DNA from: JAKOUY01 sp037045185
GTDB lineage: Bacteria > Actinomycetota > Acidimicrobiia > Acidimicrobiales > Ilumatobacteraceae
Length of the DNA: 64,000 bases
Direction of reading: 5' to 3'
NCBI GenBank assembly: GCA_037045185.1
Contig: JBAOHQ010000008.1
Location: forward strand, 186,001 to 250,000
The position numbers and the translations under genes were made by a program. The notes under the pieces were generated by a model. That model worked only from the letters and a program-made list of their open reading frames with translations, made no database searches and was not told the DNA's origin. Below are positions 46,901 through 55,141 of the stretch, one piece after another; positions within the stretch are counted from its first letter, which is position 1, and every line of letters starts with the position of its first letter.

Positions 46901-49634
46901 TGGGGAAGTCGTGGAGTTTGAGGTTGTCGTCGCGTTCGAGTTGGTAGTGGGCGCGTACGGCGGCGAAGACTTCGGCTTGTTTGACGGTGTCGACGCCGAG
47001 GTCGGCTTCGAGGTCGAGTTCGGGGTCGAGGAGGTCGGCTGGGTAGCCGGTCATGTCGGCGACGATGGCGGTGACGGTGGCCAGGATGGGGTCGGTGTGG
47101 TCACTGGGTGTCTCGTTGGGTGAGAGGTTCGGTGACCACGCTGGTTCGGTTGGGGTGGTGGGTGGGGGTGGGGTGGTGCCGGTGCGTTGGTGGACCCAGC
47201 CGGCGACGTGGTGGAGTGTGGGGAAGTCGTGGAGTTTGAGGTTGTCGTCGCGTTCGAGTTGGTAGTGGGCGCGTACGGCGGCGAAGACTTCGGCTTGTTT
47301 GACGGTGTCGACGCCGAGGTCGGCTTCGAGGTCGAGTTCGGGGTCGAGGAGGTCGGCTGGGTAGCCGGTCATGTCGGCGACGATGGCGGTGACGGTGGCC
47401 AGGATGGGGTCGGTGTGGTCACTGGGTGTCTCGTTGGGTGAGAGGTTCGGTGACCACGCTGGTTCGGTTGGGGTGGTGGGTGGGGGTGGGGTGGTGCCGG
47501 TGCGTTGGTGGACCCAGCCGGCGACGTGGTGGAGTGTGGGGAAGTCGTGGAGTTTGAGGTTGTCGTCGCGTTCGAGTTGGTAGTGGGCGCGTACGGCGGC
47601 GAAGACTTCGGCTTGTTTGACGGTGTCGACGCCGAGGTCGGCTTCGAGGTCGAGTTCGGGGTCGAGGAGGTCGGCTGGGTAGCCGGTCATGTCGGCGACG
47701 ATGGCGGTGACGGTGGCCAGGATGGGGTCGGTGTGGTCACTGGGTGTCTCGTTGGGTGAGAGGTTCGGTGACCACGCCGGCTCAGGGGCGGGCGCGGGGG
47801 TAGGGGTAGGGGTAGGGGCAGGAGCGGCCGGCGCGGGCGCGGGGGCCGGCAGGGGGGTGACGGCGGCGACGGCGGTGACGGCGGTGGTCGCGTAGGGGAC
47901 CGGGATGGCCGAGGCGTGGCCCGGCGTCGACGGCGCGCCGGTGTCGACGATGCGCAGCCGGCGATGGTCGACTTCGACCTGGGCGCCGGCGTGACCGCCC
48001 AGACGGTCGAGCCAGGCCTGCCAGGCCCGCGGGTCGACGATCCGGTAGGCGTACCCGAGCGCACCGGGGGCGCGGCGCTGGCCGTCGGGCGCGGGCCGCC
48101 AGCGCAGCAGGGCCATGGCCACCTGGCTGCCGAACCCGGCGGCCAGGCGCAGCGCGTACTGCACCGGATACGACCCGCCGCGGGACAGATTGAGCGCCCC
48201 GAGATCCGGGTCGGGCTCTCGATAGTTCGGCACCGGTGGGACGATCCCGGTCTCTAGCGCCTTGACGGCAACGACGTCCTCGATGCCGGCGCCCATGGCA
48301 TGACCGGTGAAGCCCTTGGTGTTGGTGATGACGACCTGGTCGGCGGCGTCGCCGAAGACACGGCGCAGTGCCGAGATCTCGGCAGCCGCCGAACCGCCGC
48401 GCGCCGGGGTGTAGGTCTCGTGGGAGACGAACATCGTGGACGCGGCGATGTCGCTGCGGTGCACGCCCCGGCGCTCGGCCTGGCTGACGACGGACTCCAT
48501 CACCGCGCCGATGTGCTCGACGTCGAGGCGCGTCCCGTGGAAAGCCGAGTTGGCGGTGACGGCCCCGAGGACGTCACAGATCGGCTGGACACCGCGCTCG
48601 GCGTATGCCGCTGGAGACTCGACGACGAACGCCGCGGCGCCCATCCCGACGATCATCCCGTGACGGCGGCGGTCGAACGGGGTTGCCGCATCCTCGACAT
48701 GCTCGTCGGTGGCCGCGGCGCCCGAGGCTAGGAACCCGCTGGCGATCCAGGGCATCAACGCGTCACCGGTGACGTCGTCGGCCGAGACCACCACGACCCG
48801 GCGGCAGCGCCCGGCGCGGATCCAGTCCTCGGCAAGTGACAGAGCCTGGGTCGTGGAGGCGCAGGCCGCGTTGACCTGCGTGTTCGGGCCGCGGGCGCCG
48901 ATGATCTCGGCGAACTGGCTGTGGCCCATCGACAGGACGCGGAACAGGAAGCGGCGGTCGAAGCTGTACGGGTGAGCGGCGATCTCGGCCCGCAGGCCGG
49001 CGATCAACCGCTCGACCTCGGCAACGGCGCCGGTGTCGGCGCCGCTCATGCGCGCCCGAACGCCTTCGAGGGCGAGGAGATGCTCACGGCGGGCACGGTC
49101 GGCGGCGTACTCCTCGATGTCCTCGGCGAAACGGCTGTAGCCGGGGAACGCCGAGGCGAAGATCACGCCCGTGTCATCGCGCAACTCGTCGGGCAGGCCC
49201 CACCGGTCGGGGAGTTGGGTCCCCAGCGTGGTGGTCTTGTAGCGCATGACGAGCGGGACGCCCGCGTCACGCAGCGCGTCGAACCCAGCGCCGATGGCCA
49301 GCCGCGTGGTGGCATCGAGCGCTTCGTCGCGCGCCTGGTCGATGGCGAACTGCTCGACGACGTCCAGCGGGGCGTGGCGTCCGGCGAGCTTGATGACCTC
49401 GGACGGATCGTCGATGGTTTCGAAGCTGGCACCGCTGGCTTCGCTCTTCACCAGCCGGGTGATGTGCATCTCGGCCATCCGCCGGCGCACCGGGTCTGGG
49501 ACCGAGGTGATGAACTGCTGGCCGCCGAGGATCCGGGCGACGTTGCCGTCGTCGAACACCCGGTCCACGCCGGGCAGGCCGAGGGCCGCGCCGGTGATCC
49601 CTACCGGGCCGTCATCGGCTGGCGCCGACTGCAT
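43941..49634 (-). CDS. Iterative type I polyketide/PUFA-type synthase: KS-ACPx4-KR-DH
   Basis: An 1897-residue multidomain synthase. Its ketosynthase (about 1-520) has the active Cys in NAACAST (near 256), His in VSHETYTPARGG and NTKGFTGHAMGAG. A Pro/Ala linker leads to four tandem carrier domains (about 619-1028), each with LGVDTVKQ instead of the usual LG-x-DS. A ketoreductase follows (cofactor loop VTGAAGSI near 1305, catalytic YSAAN near 1495), then a hot-dog dehydratase (FDHRIDGTPVLPG near 1630) and a C-terminal partner fold. Tandem carriers are the mark of polyunsaturated-fatty-acid synthases. No acyltransferase is present in this chain; the KS-AT protein encoded just upstream should supply it. 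The start overlaps the KS-AT gene by 23 bases. No enoyl reductase is in the window. Confidence 0.85.
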   Translation of the reverse strand: MQSAPADDGPVGITGAALGLPGVDRVFDDGNVARILGGQQFITSVPDPVRRRMAEMHITRLVKSEASGASFETIDDPSEVIKLAGRHAPLDVVEQFAIDQARDEALDATTRLAIGAGFDALRDAGVPLVMRYKTTTLGTQLPDRWGLPDELRDDTGVIFASAFPGYSRFAEDIEEYAADRARREHLLALEGVRARMSGADTGAVAEVERLIAGLRAEIAAHPYSFDRRFLFRVLSMGHSQFAEIIGARGPNTQVNAACASTTQALSLAEDWIRAGRCRRVVVVSADDVTGDALMPWIASGFLASGAAATDEHVEDAATPFDRRRHGMIVGMGAAAFVVESPAAYAERGVQPICDVLGAVTANSAFHGTRLDVEHIGAVMESVVSQAERRGVHRSDIAASTMFVSHETYTPARGGSAAAEISALRRVFGDAADQVVITNTKGFTGHAMGAGIEDVVAVKALETGIVPPVPNYREPDPDLGALNLSRGGSYPVQYALRLAAGFGSQVAMALLRWRPAPDGQRRAPGALGYAYRIVDPRAWQAWLDRLGGHAGAQVEVDHRRLRIVDTGAPSTPGHASAIPVPYATTAVTAVAAVTPLPAPAPAPAAPAPTPTPTPAPAPEPAWSPNLSPNETPSDHTDPILATVTAIVADMTGYPADLLDPELDLEADLGVDTVKQAEVFAAVRAHYQLERDDNLKLHDFPTLHHVAGWVHQRTGTTPPPPTTPTEPAWSPNLSPNETPSDHTDPILATVTAIVADMTGYPADLLDPELDLEADLGVDTVKQAEVFAAVRAHYQLERDDNLKLHDFPTLHHVAGWVHQRTGTTPPPPTTPTEPAWSPNLSPNETPSDHTDPILATVTAIVADMTGYPADLLDPELDLEADLGVDTVKQAEVFAAVRAHYQLERDDNLKLHDFPTLHHVAGWVHQRTGTTPPPPTTPTEPAWSPNLSPNETPSDHTDPILATVTAIVADMTGYPADLLDPELDLEADLGVDTVKQAEVFAAVRAHYQLERDDNLKLHDFPTLHHVAGWVHQRVDSGTTADAAPVPTAAPAAERPAAPDVVHGDLDAVDALPRRVPVPSLRPPTAQCLPTGVVLDGARVVVMADEGGVAEALSKKLAKSGATVLTLQPGVTTEDLAARLAEWQQEAPITGVYWLAALDDDGDLGSYDLATWTEALRRRVKNLYETMRALYEHSPFLVAATRLGGYHGYDAAGASNPLGGAVTGFTKSYKKERPDALVKAVDLAPSRKTAAIADQLVDETLADPGCVEIGRVDDRRFGVAFVEQPFPGRDAHGQPVPGLGMPLNAESVLLVTGAAGSIVSAITADLAAASGGTFHLLDLTPTPDPVDPDLAAFRSDKDALKASIAARMKAAGDRPTPVAIERELSRYERLNAALTAIQAVEAAGGTVHYHSVDLTDANAVRAVIDDVRRISGRIDVLLHAAGLEISRNLPDKERREYDLVFDVKSNGWFNVYSAATDMPIGATVVFSSVAGRFGNQGQTDYSAANDLLCKITSNMRRVRPQTRALALDWTAWGGIGMATRGSIPKIMEMAGVQMLPPEAGVAWIRRELLSSDYTGEVIVAGVLGMMAAEYHPTGGIDSEARAALGAGGPMRGALSLSVHDGVTMTTTLNPTEQPFLFDHRIDGTPVLPGVMGMEAFAEAATALAPGMVVTAVENVSFAAPLKFYRDAPRQLTVTAVVRPDHDGLVAECTLWAERTLPGHDAPQRTVHFTGSVRLGSARPTAERIKPPAAPTGTALNAEQVYSFYFHGPAYQVVASAGRSGDASVATMTDPLPDNHVPAGRPTDTTPRLVELCFQTAGLWEAGTEARLALPMRVGKATYYADPAAVPAPLQAMARATSPDTFDCLVFDKKGNVVVRVDGYQTIPLPAPLPDAIAATLRDAFNG
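46551..47777 (-). repeat. Four tandem 318-bp carrier-domain repeats
   Basis: Copies begin (+ strand) at 46551, 46869, 47187 and 47505, and the last ends at 47777. Where I compared them, the units are identical in DNA over nearly their whole length. Each encodes a 106-residue linker plus carrier domain. Codon choice differs from the rest of the gene: GAA, CAA, AAA, CTC and CCA dominate here, against GAG, CAG, AAG, CTG and CCG outside. The identity implies recent expansion or gene conversion, and the copy number could be misassembled. Confidence 0.92.
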
Positions 49635-52600
49635 GGGCAGGCGCCGACGAGGCGGCGGCCGCCGCCGGGACCGTAGCGCCGTGGGCCGACTCAACGCCGT
49701 AGAGCTTCAAGCCCTCCTCCAGCACGCCGGCGAACAGCTTGCCCAACTGCACGATGCGGTCGTCACTGCCCGACGTGATCAGCGGGTGTGGTTCGGGGGA
49801 TGCAACCGCCTGATCACGTGTGGTGACGGGCGCGACAGTGGTGACGGGCGTGGCAGCGGTGACGGGCGCGGCCGCGGTGACGGGCGCGACCGCGGCAGGC
49901 TCGGCAGGCGCGCCGAGGCCGGCGGCCCACATGCCGCACATGGCCTGGTTGACGGCGGCGACGTCGCCCAGCTTGGGGTGGTTGGTGTACAGCGCGATCA
50001 CGTCCTCGTGGGTGGTGGACAACACGTCTTCGACGAAGCCGAACAGGGCCCGCTTCGGGCCGACCTCGACGAACAGCCGGGCACCCGCCTCGTACAGGGT
50101 GTGCAGGCCCTTGACGAACTGCACCGGTGAGGCGACCTGGCGACCGAGGTATTCCAGCATCGTCTCCTCGGTGGCGTTGGATGGGTAGAACTCGCCGTCG
50201 ACGTTGGCGACGGTGGGGATGCGCGGCGAACCCACGTGCAGGCGGCGCAGCGTGGCCACCAGCGGCACCGACGCCGGAGCGACGATCGAGGTGTGGAAGG
50301 CGTGGCTCACGGGAATGCGCGCTGCCTGGATGCCCGCCGCGGTGAAGCGCTCGATGGCGGACTCGACCGCTGCCGTCGCCCCGCCCACGACGGCCTGGTG
50401 CGTGGAGTTGATGTTGGCGACGACCACGTAGCCATCGGTCTCGGCGACGATCCGCTCGATGTCTGCCAACGGCCCGAACACCGCGGCCATCGCCCCGTTG
50501 TCCTCGACGGCGAGGCTGGCCATCTCCCGGCCGCGGGCGCTGACCGCCTCCAAGGCCGCGTCGAAGGTGAGCGATCCGGCGGCGGTGAGCGCGCCGTACT
50601 CGCCGAGGCTGTGGCCCATCACCATGTCGGGCTGGAACCCGTAGGCGTTGAGCAGGCGGCTGAGGCTGGCATCGGTGGCCAGCACGGCGGGCTGGGTGAT
50701 CTCGGTTTGCAGCAGTTGCTGCTCCAGCGCCTTCACCGCGGCGGGGTCGTCGCCGTCGATGAAGATGTAGTCGCTGAGCGGCTTGCCCAGCAGCGGCGTC
50801 ATCACCCGGTCGGCTTCGGCGAAGGCGTCGGCGACAATGGGTTCGGCGTTGCGCAGCTCGGCCAGCATGTTCACGTACTGCGAGCCCTGCCCGGTGTACA
50901 GGAAGGCGGTCTTGGGCGCCGGCCCGCGGCCGACGAAGACGCCTTGCTGGCGCAGCATGCGCAGCATGGCGACGTTGCCGGTGGACAGCGCGGTGACAGC
51001 CTTGGTCAGCTTGGCGGCCAGGTCGGCGGCGTCTCGGTAATCGACGGCCAGGCGCACGGGCGAGCGGAGCACCTCGGCAGTGGGCCGCGCCAGGGGCGGC
51101 GTCCGCCCGGCGGCGGCGTCGGCCTGGACGGACGTGGCCTGGGCGATCAGGTCCGAATCGGTGGCCGCTCCCAGGACGAGGGCGCCACGAAGCGGCAACT
51201 TGGCGGGCTGGGCGTCCACCGTGTCGGGGACGGTGGACGACGTCGCCGTCGCCGTCGCCGTCACGGGCGACTGGGCGGCAGCCATCACGCGCCGCGGCGC
51301 CCGGTGGCGGCCCGGTACGTGCTCCTCGACGACGACGTGGAAGTTGGTGCCGCCGAATCCGAACGCGCTGACACCGCCGCGGCGCACGCCGCATGCCGGC
51401 GTCGGCCACTCGCGCAGTTCGGTGTTGACCGCGAACGGCGAGGTGTCCCAGTCGACGTTGGGGTTGGGGTCCTTGAAGTTCAGGCTGGGCGCCAGCGCCT
51501 TGTCGTGCAGGCTGCGCACCATCTTGTACATGCCGGCGGTGCCGGCTGCGGCCTTCAGGTGGCCGATGTTCGACTTGACGGAGCCCAGGGCAATGCCGTG
51601 GCGGGCGACGCCCGCGGCGCCGAACACGGTGGTGAGGCTCTCCAACTCGGTGGCGTCGCCGACACGAGTCGAGGTCCCGTGGGCCTCCACGGCCGAGACG
51701 GTGGCCGGGTCCTCGCCGCTGAGCTCCCAGGCGCGCGAGATCGCCAGCTGCTGGCCGATCGGGTTCGGCGCGGTGATGCCCTTGCCGCGGCCGTCGGACG
51801 ACCCGGCGATCGACAGGATGACCGCGTAGATCGTGTCGCCATCGCGCTCGGCGTCCTCGAGGCGCTTGAGCACGAACAAGGCGGCGCCCTCGCCCATGAC
51901 GAAGCCGTCAGCGCCAGCATCGAAGGGACGCGTGCCGGTGGACGACAGCGCCCCGATCTTGCAGAACTTGACGAAGGCCGACACCCCCATGTTGCGGTCG
52001 ATGCCACCGGTGATCGCCGCGTCGAAGCGATGATCGACGAGGCCCTCGACGGCCACGCTCATCGCCGCCAGGCCGCTGGCGCAGGCGGCGTCGGTGGTGA
52101 AGTTCGGGCCGCGGAAGTTGAACAGGTTGGCGATCCGTCCGGCCATCACGTTGGCCAGCTCGCCCGGCATGGTGTCCTCGTTGATCTCGCCGTAGTGGCT
52201 GAGGAACCGATTGCGCGTCTCGTCGATGATGTGCCGGCGCTGGTCGGCGCTCAACGCGGCGAAGGCCGGGGACAGTTCCAGGTCGCGCAGCACCTCGGGC
52301 AGCTCGATGCGCAGGTTCGACTCGTAGTGCTTCTCGCCGCCGATGGCGTTGCCGATGATCACCGCGACGTTGTCCGGGTCGACCGTCCAGTCCGGCCACC
52401 CGGCGTCGAGCAGCGCCGAGCGCGCCGCCGAGATCGCCCATCGCTGACCGGGGTCCATCTGCTCGGCCACCTTCGGCGGCACCGGCAGGCGCCAGCGGAT
52501 CGGGTCCCAGGGGTAGTCGCGCACCCATCCGCCGATGCGCGAGTAGGTCTTGTCCGGCGCGTCGTGATCCGGGCTGTAGTAGAGCTCGGGATCCCAGCGG

Positions 52601-52746
52601 TCGACGGGCACGTCGGTGATGCAGTACTTGCCGTGCTTGATGTTGCTCCAGAAGGTGTCGCCATCGGGGGCCTCGGGCATGATGGCGGCGACGCCCACGA
52701 TGGCGACGGGTGAGGTCGTGGCGGCAGGATCGATGTGGGCAGACAT
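49612..52746 (-). CDS. Polyketide/PUFA-type synthase subunit: KS-AT
   Basis: A 1044-residue protein. The ketosynthase has the catalytic Cys in TDAACASG (near 220), and His residues in EAHGTST and GSVKSNIGHLKAAAG. Its N-terminus (VAIVGVAAIMPEAPDGDTFW, then DKTYSRIGGWVRDYPWDP and MDPGQRWAI) is of the PfaA type rather than the usual modular kind. The acyltransferase has GHSLGEYGALTAAG (near 712) and a later SHAFHTSIV. The C-terminus is a linker rich in APVT repeats and a short helix. Together with the next gene it makes a complete iterative set for chain extension, ketoreduction and dehydration. ATG 52746 has AAGGAA eight bases upstream. Confidence 0.88.
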   Translation of the reverse strand: MSAHIDPAATTSPVAIVGVAAIMPEAPDGDTFWSNIKHGKYCITDVPVDRWDPELYYSPDHDAPDKTYSRIGGWVRDYPWDPIRWRLPVPPKVAEQMDPGQRWAISAARSALLDAGWPDWTVDPDNVAVIIGNAIGGEKHYESNLRIELPEVLRDLELSPAFAALSADQRRHIIDETRNRFLSHYGEINEDTMPGELANVMAGRIANLFNFRGPNFTTDAACASGLAAMSVAVEGLVDHRFDAAITGGIDRNMGVSAFVKFCKIGALSSTGTRPFDAGADGFVMGEGAALFVLKRLEDAERDGDTIYAVILSIAGSSDGRGKGITAPNPIGQQLAISRAWELSGEDPATVSAVEAHGTSTRVGDATELESLTTVFGAAGVARHGIALGSVKSNIGHLKAAAGTAGMYKMVRSLHDKALAPSLNFKDPNPNVDWDTSPFAVNTELREWPTPACGVRRGGVSAFGFGGTNFHVVVEEHVPGRHRAPRRVMAAAQSPVTATATATSSTVPDTVDAQPAKLPLRGALVLGAATDSDLIAQATSVQADAAAGRTPPLARPTAEVLRSPVRLAVDYRDAADLAAKLTKAVTALSTGNVAMLRMLRQQGVFVGRGPAPKTAFLYTGQGSQYVNMLAELRNAEPIVADAFAEADRVMTPLLGKPLSDYIFIDGDDPAAVKALEQQLLQTEITQPAVLATDASLSRLLNAYGFQPDMVMGHSLGEYGALTAAGSLTFDAALEAVSARGREMASLAVEDNGAMAAVFGPLADIERIVAETDGYVVVANINSTHQAVVGGATAAVESAIERFTAAGIQAARIPVSHAFHTSIVAPASVPLVATLRRLHVGSPRIPTVANVDGEFYPSNATEETMLEYLGRQVASPVQFVKGLHTLYEAGARLFVEVGPKRALFGFVEDVLSTTHEDVIALYTNHPKLGDVAAVNQAMCGMWAAGLGAPAEPAAVAPVTAAAPVTAATPVTTVAPVTTRDQAVASPEPHPLITSGSDDRIVQLGKLFAGVLEEGLKLYGVESAHGATVPAAAAASSAPAHAVGASR

Positions 52747-52765
52747 GGGGCGGTTCCTTGGCTAG

Positions 52766-54475
52766 TCAGTTGGCGGTGCGGCCGTACAGCACGTCGGCGA
52801 CACGGTCCATGTCGTCGAGGAGCCCGGCCTGCGCGGAGCGGATGGCATCGTGCGGGATGGTTGCGAGCAGTGGCCCGACGTCGGCGCTTCCGGCGTTCAC
52901 CGATCCGGCGACCCAGCGCACGCCGTCCACGCCGACCTTCTGGGCGGCCTCACGGGCGAACACCCGTGCCATGGTGGCCAGCGCCGTCCCGTCGAAGCGC
53001 GCCGGGCTCTTGTCGTGCGCCGCGCCGTCTTGGGCGCGAGCGGCGCGCTCGGACAGGGTCTGAGCGCACTCGACCCAGGTGATCATCTCGCCGAGACGGA
53101 ACAGGATGTGCTGGTTGCGGGTGAGACGGGCCACGCGGCAGCTCTCCATCACCGCGGCCAGGGCCGAGGCAGCGAGCGCGGCGACGTCGGCGCCGACGGT
53201 GGGGTGGGTGCGATGCAGCGCCTGCAACGAGGCGGCACGGTCGTGGTAGTACCGGCCCGAGGTCTTGAGGTGCTGTTGCCAGCGATCTCGGGCGATGGTC
53301 ATCTCCATGATCTCTGACGTGCCCTCGTAGATGGTGGTGATGCGCACATCGCGCTTGATCTTCTCCACCACGTATTCGCGGGTGTAGCCGTACCCGCCGT
53401 GAGCCTGGATCGCCGCGTCGGCTGCCTCGTTGCCGGCGGTGGTGGCCATCAGCTTGCTGATCGCCCCCTCGGTGTTCATCGCCCCGTTGGTGCCAAGACC
53501 GCGATCGATCTTGTCGGCGGTGTCCTCCATGTAGGCCCGGGCGGCCTCCAGCCGTACGGCATGGGGGACGATCAGCTTGTGGGTGAAGCCCTGCTTCTCG
53601 GCCAGCGGCGCGCCGCCCTGCTGGCGTTCCAGCGAGTAGGCGATGGCCCGGTCGAGTGCCTCCCACCCGCCACCGAGGCCGAACGCCGCCACCATCAGCC
53701 GGGTGTAGCCGAACACCTGCTGGGCCTGGATGAGCCCGGCGCCCTCCACGCCCCCGATCAGGTTGCCGACCGGTACGACCACGTCGTCGAGGAACAGCGC
53801 CGCGGTGTTCGACAGGCGAATGCCGTGCTTGTCCTCCGGGTGGGCGGTGGTGAATCCCTCTGCGCCCTTCTCGACGACGAACCACGACGGTCCGTCGGGA
53901 GTGCGCGCCAGGATCGTGTACATGTCGGCGATCGAGCCGTTGCTGATCCACTGCTTGCGTCCGTTGATCCGGTAGCCGGTGACGACCCCGTCCTCCTCGA
54001 TCCGCTGGGCGACGGTCTTCATCGCCCCAAGGTCCGACCCGGCGTCGGGCTCGGTGGCCCCGTAGGCGAACACGATGCCCTGCTCGGCGATGGCGCCGAG
54101 CCAGGCGAGCTTCTGCTCCTCGGTGGCCCCGACCAGGATCGGGTCACTGCCGAGAAAGGTGGCGAAGACCGCGGTGGCCAGCCCGATGTCGTGGCGGGCC
54201 ATCACCTCACAGACGCGGTAACTGTCGAACGCGCCGCCGTCCATGCCGCCGTAGGCCGCCGGGACGAAGATCAACTGCACGCCGAGTTGGTTGGGGTCCG
54301 ACATCGCCCGGACGGTGTCCTCCGGGCAGACGTCCTCGTGGTCCAACTCGAGTTGACGCTGCGGGGTCAGCGCGTGGCCGACGAACTCGTCGAGCGCGTC
54401 GAGCATCATGGTCAGGGTGTCGGTGTCGAGCCCGGCACCCCCGACGTGTCCGGCTGGTGAGTCGACCTCACTCAT
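52766..54475 (-). CDS. Acyl-CoA dehydrogenase
   Basis: A 569-residue flavoprotein of the acyl-CoA dehydrogenase family, longer than the usual 380-400 by a C-terminal helical extension. FAYGATEPDAGSDLGAMKT and GRKQWISNGSIADMYTI are FAD/substrate motifs; IQAHGGYGYTREYVVEKIKRD and YEGTSEIM carry the conserved C-terminal features, including the usual catalytic Glu position. It is the first gene of the lipid-synthase set, 19 bases before the KS-AT gene. It may introduce or remove a double bond in the product or starter, which is inference. ATG 54475 was chosen over ATG 54517 because GGAGG lies eight bases upstream. Confidence 0.88.
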   Translation of the reverse strand: MSEVDSPAGHVGGAGLDTDTLTMMLDALDEFVGHALTPQRQLELDHEDVCPEDTVRAMSDPNQLGVQLIFVPAAYGGMDGGAFDSYRVCEVMARHDIGLATAVFATFLGSDPILVGATEEQKLAWLGAIAEQGIVFAYGATEPDAGSDLGAMKTVAQRIEEDGVVTGYRINGRKQWISNGSIADMYTILARTPDGPSWFVVEKGAEGFTTAHPEDKHGIRLSNTAALFLDDVVVPVGNLIGGVEGAGLIQAQQVFGYTRLMVAAFGLGGGWEALDRAIAYSLERQQGGAPLAEKQGFTHKLIVPHAVRLEAARAYMEDTADKIDRGLGTNGAMNTEGAISKLMATTAGNEAADAAIQAHGGYGYTREYVVEKIKRDVRITTIYEGTSEIMEMTIARDRWQQHLKTSGRYYHDRAASLQALHRTHPTVGADVAALAASALAAVMESCRVARLTRNQHILFRLGEMITWVECAQTLSERAARAQDGAAHDKSPARFDGTALATMARVFAREAAQKVGVDGVRWVAGSVNAGSADVGPLLATIPHDAIRSAQAGLLDDMDRVADVLYGRTAN

Positions 54476-54602
54476 GTGCGTTGCCTCCGAAGTTTCTCTC
54501 GCATCGTCAGCGGTCACGCTACGCCACGGGCGCGCCGGGCGGCCACGGTAGGAAGTCCTTACTTCGCCTTCGGTGGTCCCGCGGGCGACGCCGACCCACT
54601 GC

Positions 54603-54608
54603 TAGTCT
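54603..54608 (+). promoter_or_regulatory. -10 box TAGTCT of ruvC
   Basis: The box is seven bases before GTG 54616. This supports that start and rejects the longer open frame from 54457. Confidence 0.5.
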
Positions 54609-54615
54609 CGTACGC

Positions 54616-55141
54616 GTGTTCGCCTCCTCCACCGGCCCGATCACGGTCCTCGGCATCGACCCTGGGTTGACCCGCTGCGGGTACGCGGTGCTCGAAGGCC
54701 GCGCTCAGACGCCACGAGCCGTGGCACTGGGGGTGATCCGCACGCCGGCCACCATGGAGCTGCCGCGTCGCCTGGCGGCGCTGCAGGCCGAACTCGGGTT
54801 GCTCCTGAGCCAGTTCCGGCCGGACGCGGTGGCTGTCGAGCACGTGTTCTTCCAGACGAACGTGCGCACGGCGATGTCCGTCGGCCAGGCCAGCGGGCTG
54901 GCCCTGGCGGCAGCCGCGGCCGCCGGCTGCGACGTCATGCAGTTCACCCCGAACGAGGTCAAGTCGTCCATCGCCGGCTGGGGCGGGGCCGGCAAGGCCC
55001 AGGTCCAGCGGATGGTGCAGGCCAGGCTGGGGTTGGCCACCGTGCCGAAACCGGCCGACGCGGCCGACGCCGCCGCGCTCGGCGCTGTGCTACTTGGCGG
55101 CGGCGCCCATGCGCCGACGGTTGCGGGCGGCGGGCGAGTGA
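54616..55141 (+). CDS. ruvC: Holliday junction endonuclease RuvC (one frame break near the end)
   Basis: RuvC resolves Holliday junctions with RuvAB. The first catalytic Asp is in VLGIDPGLTRCGYAV, the Glu is in VAVEHVFFQ, and the final acidic pair lies in ADAADAAAL. The open frame runs without a stop into ruvA and would give a RuvC-RuvA fusion. One base less near 55075-55085 puts the end in another frame, giving ALCYLAAAPMRRRLRAAGE and a TGA at 55139-55141. That is a normal RuvC C-terminus with the usual GTGA overlap with ruvA. I therefore annotate two genes. Confidence 0.88.

Noticed and set aside
46551..47777. CRISPR-like or intergenic repeat array
   Set aside because: The repeats are in frame, 318 bp long and encode carrier domains; there are no spacers.
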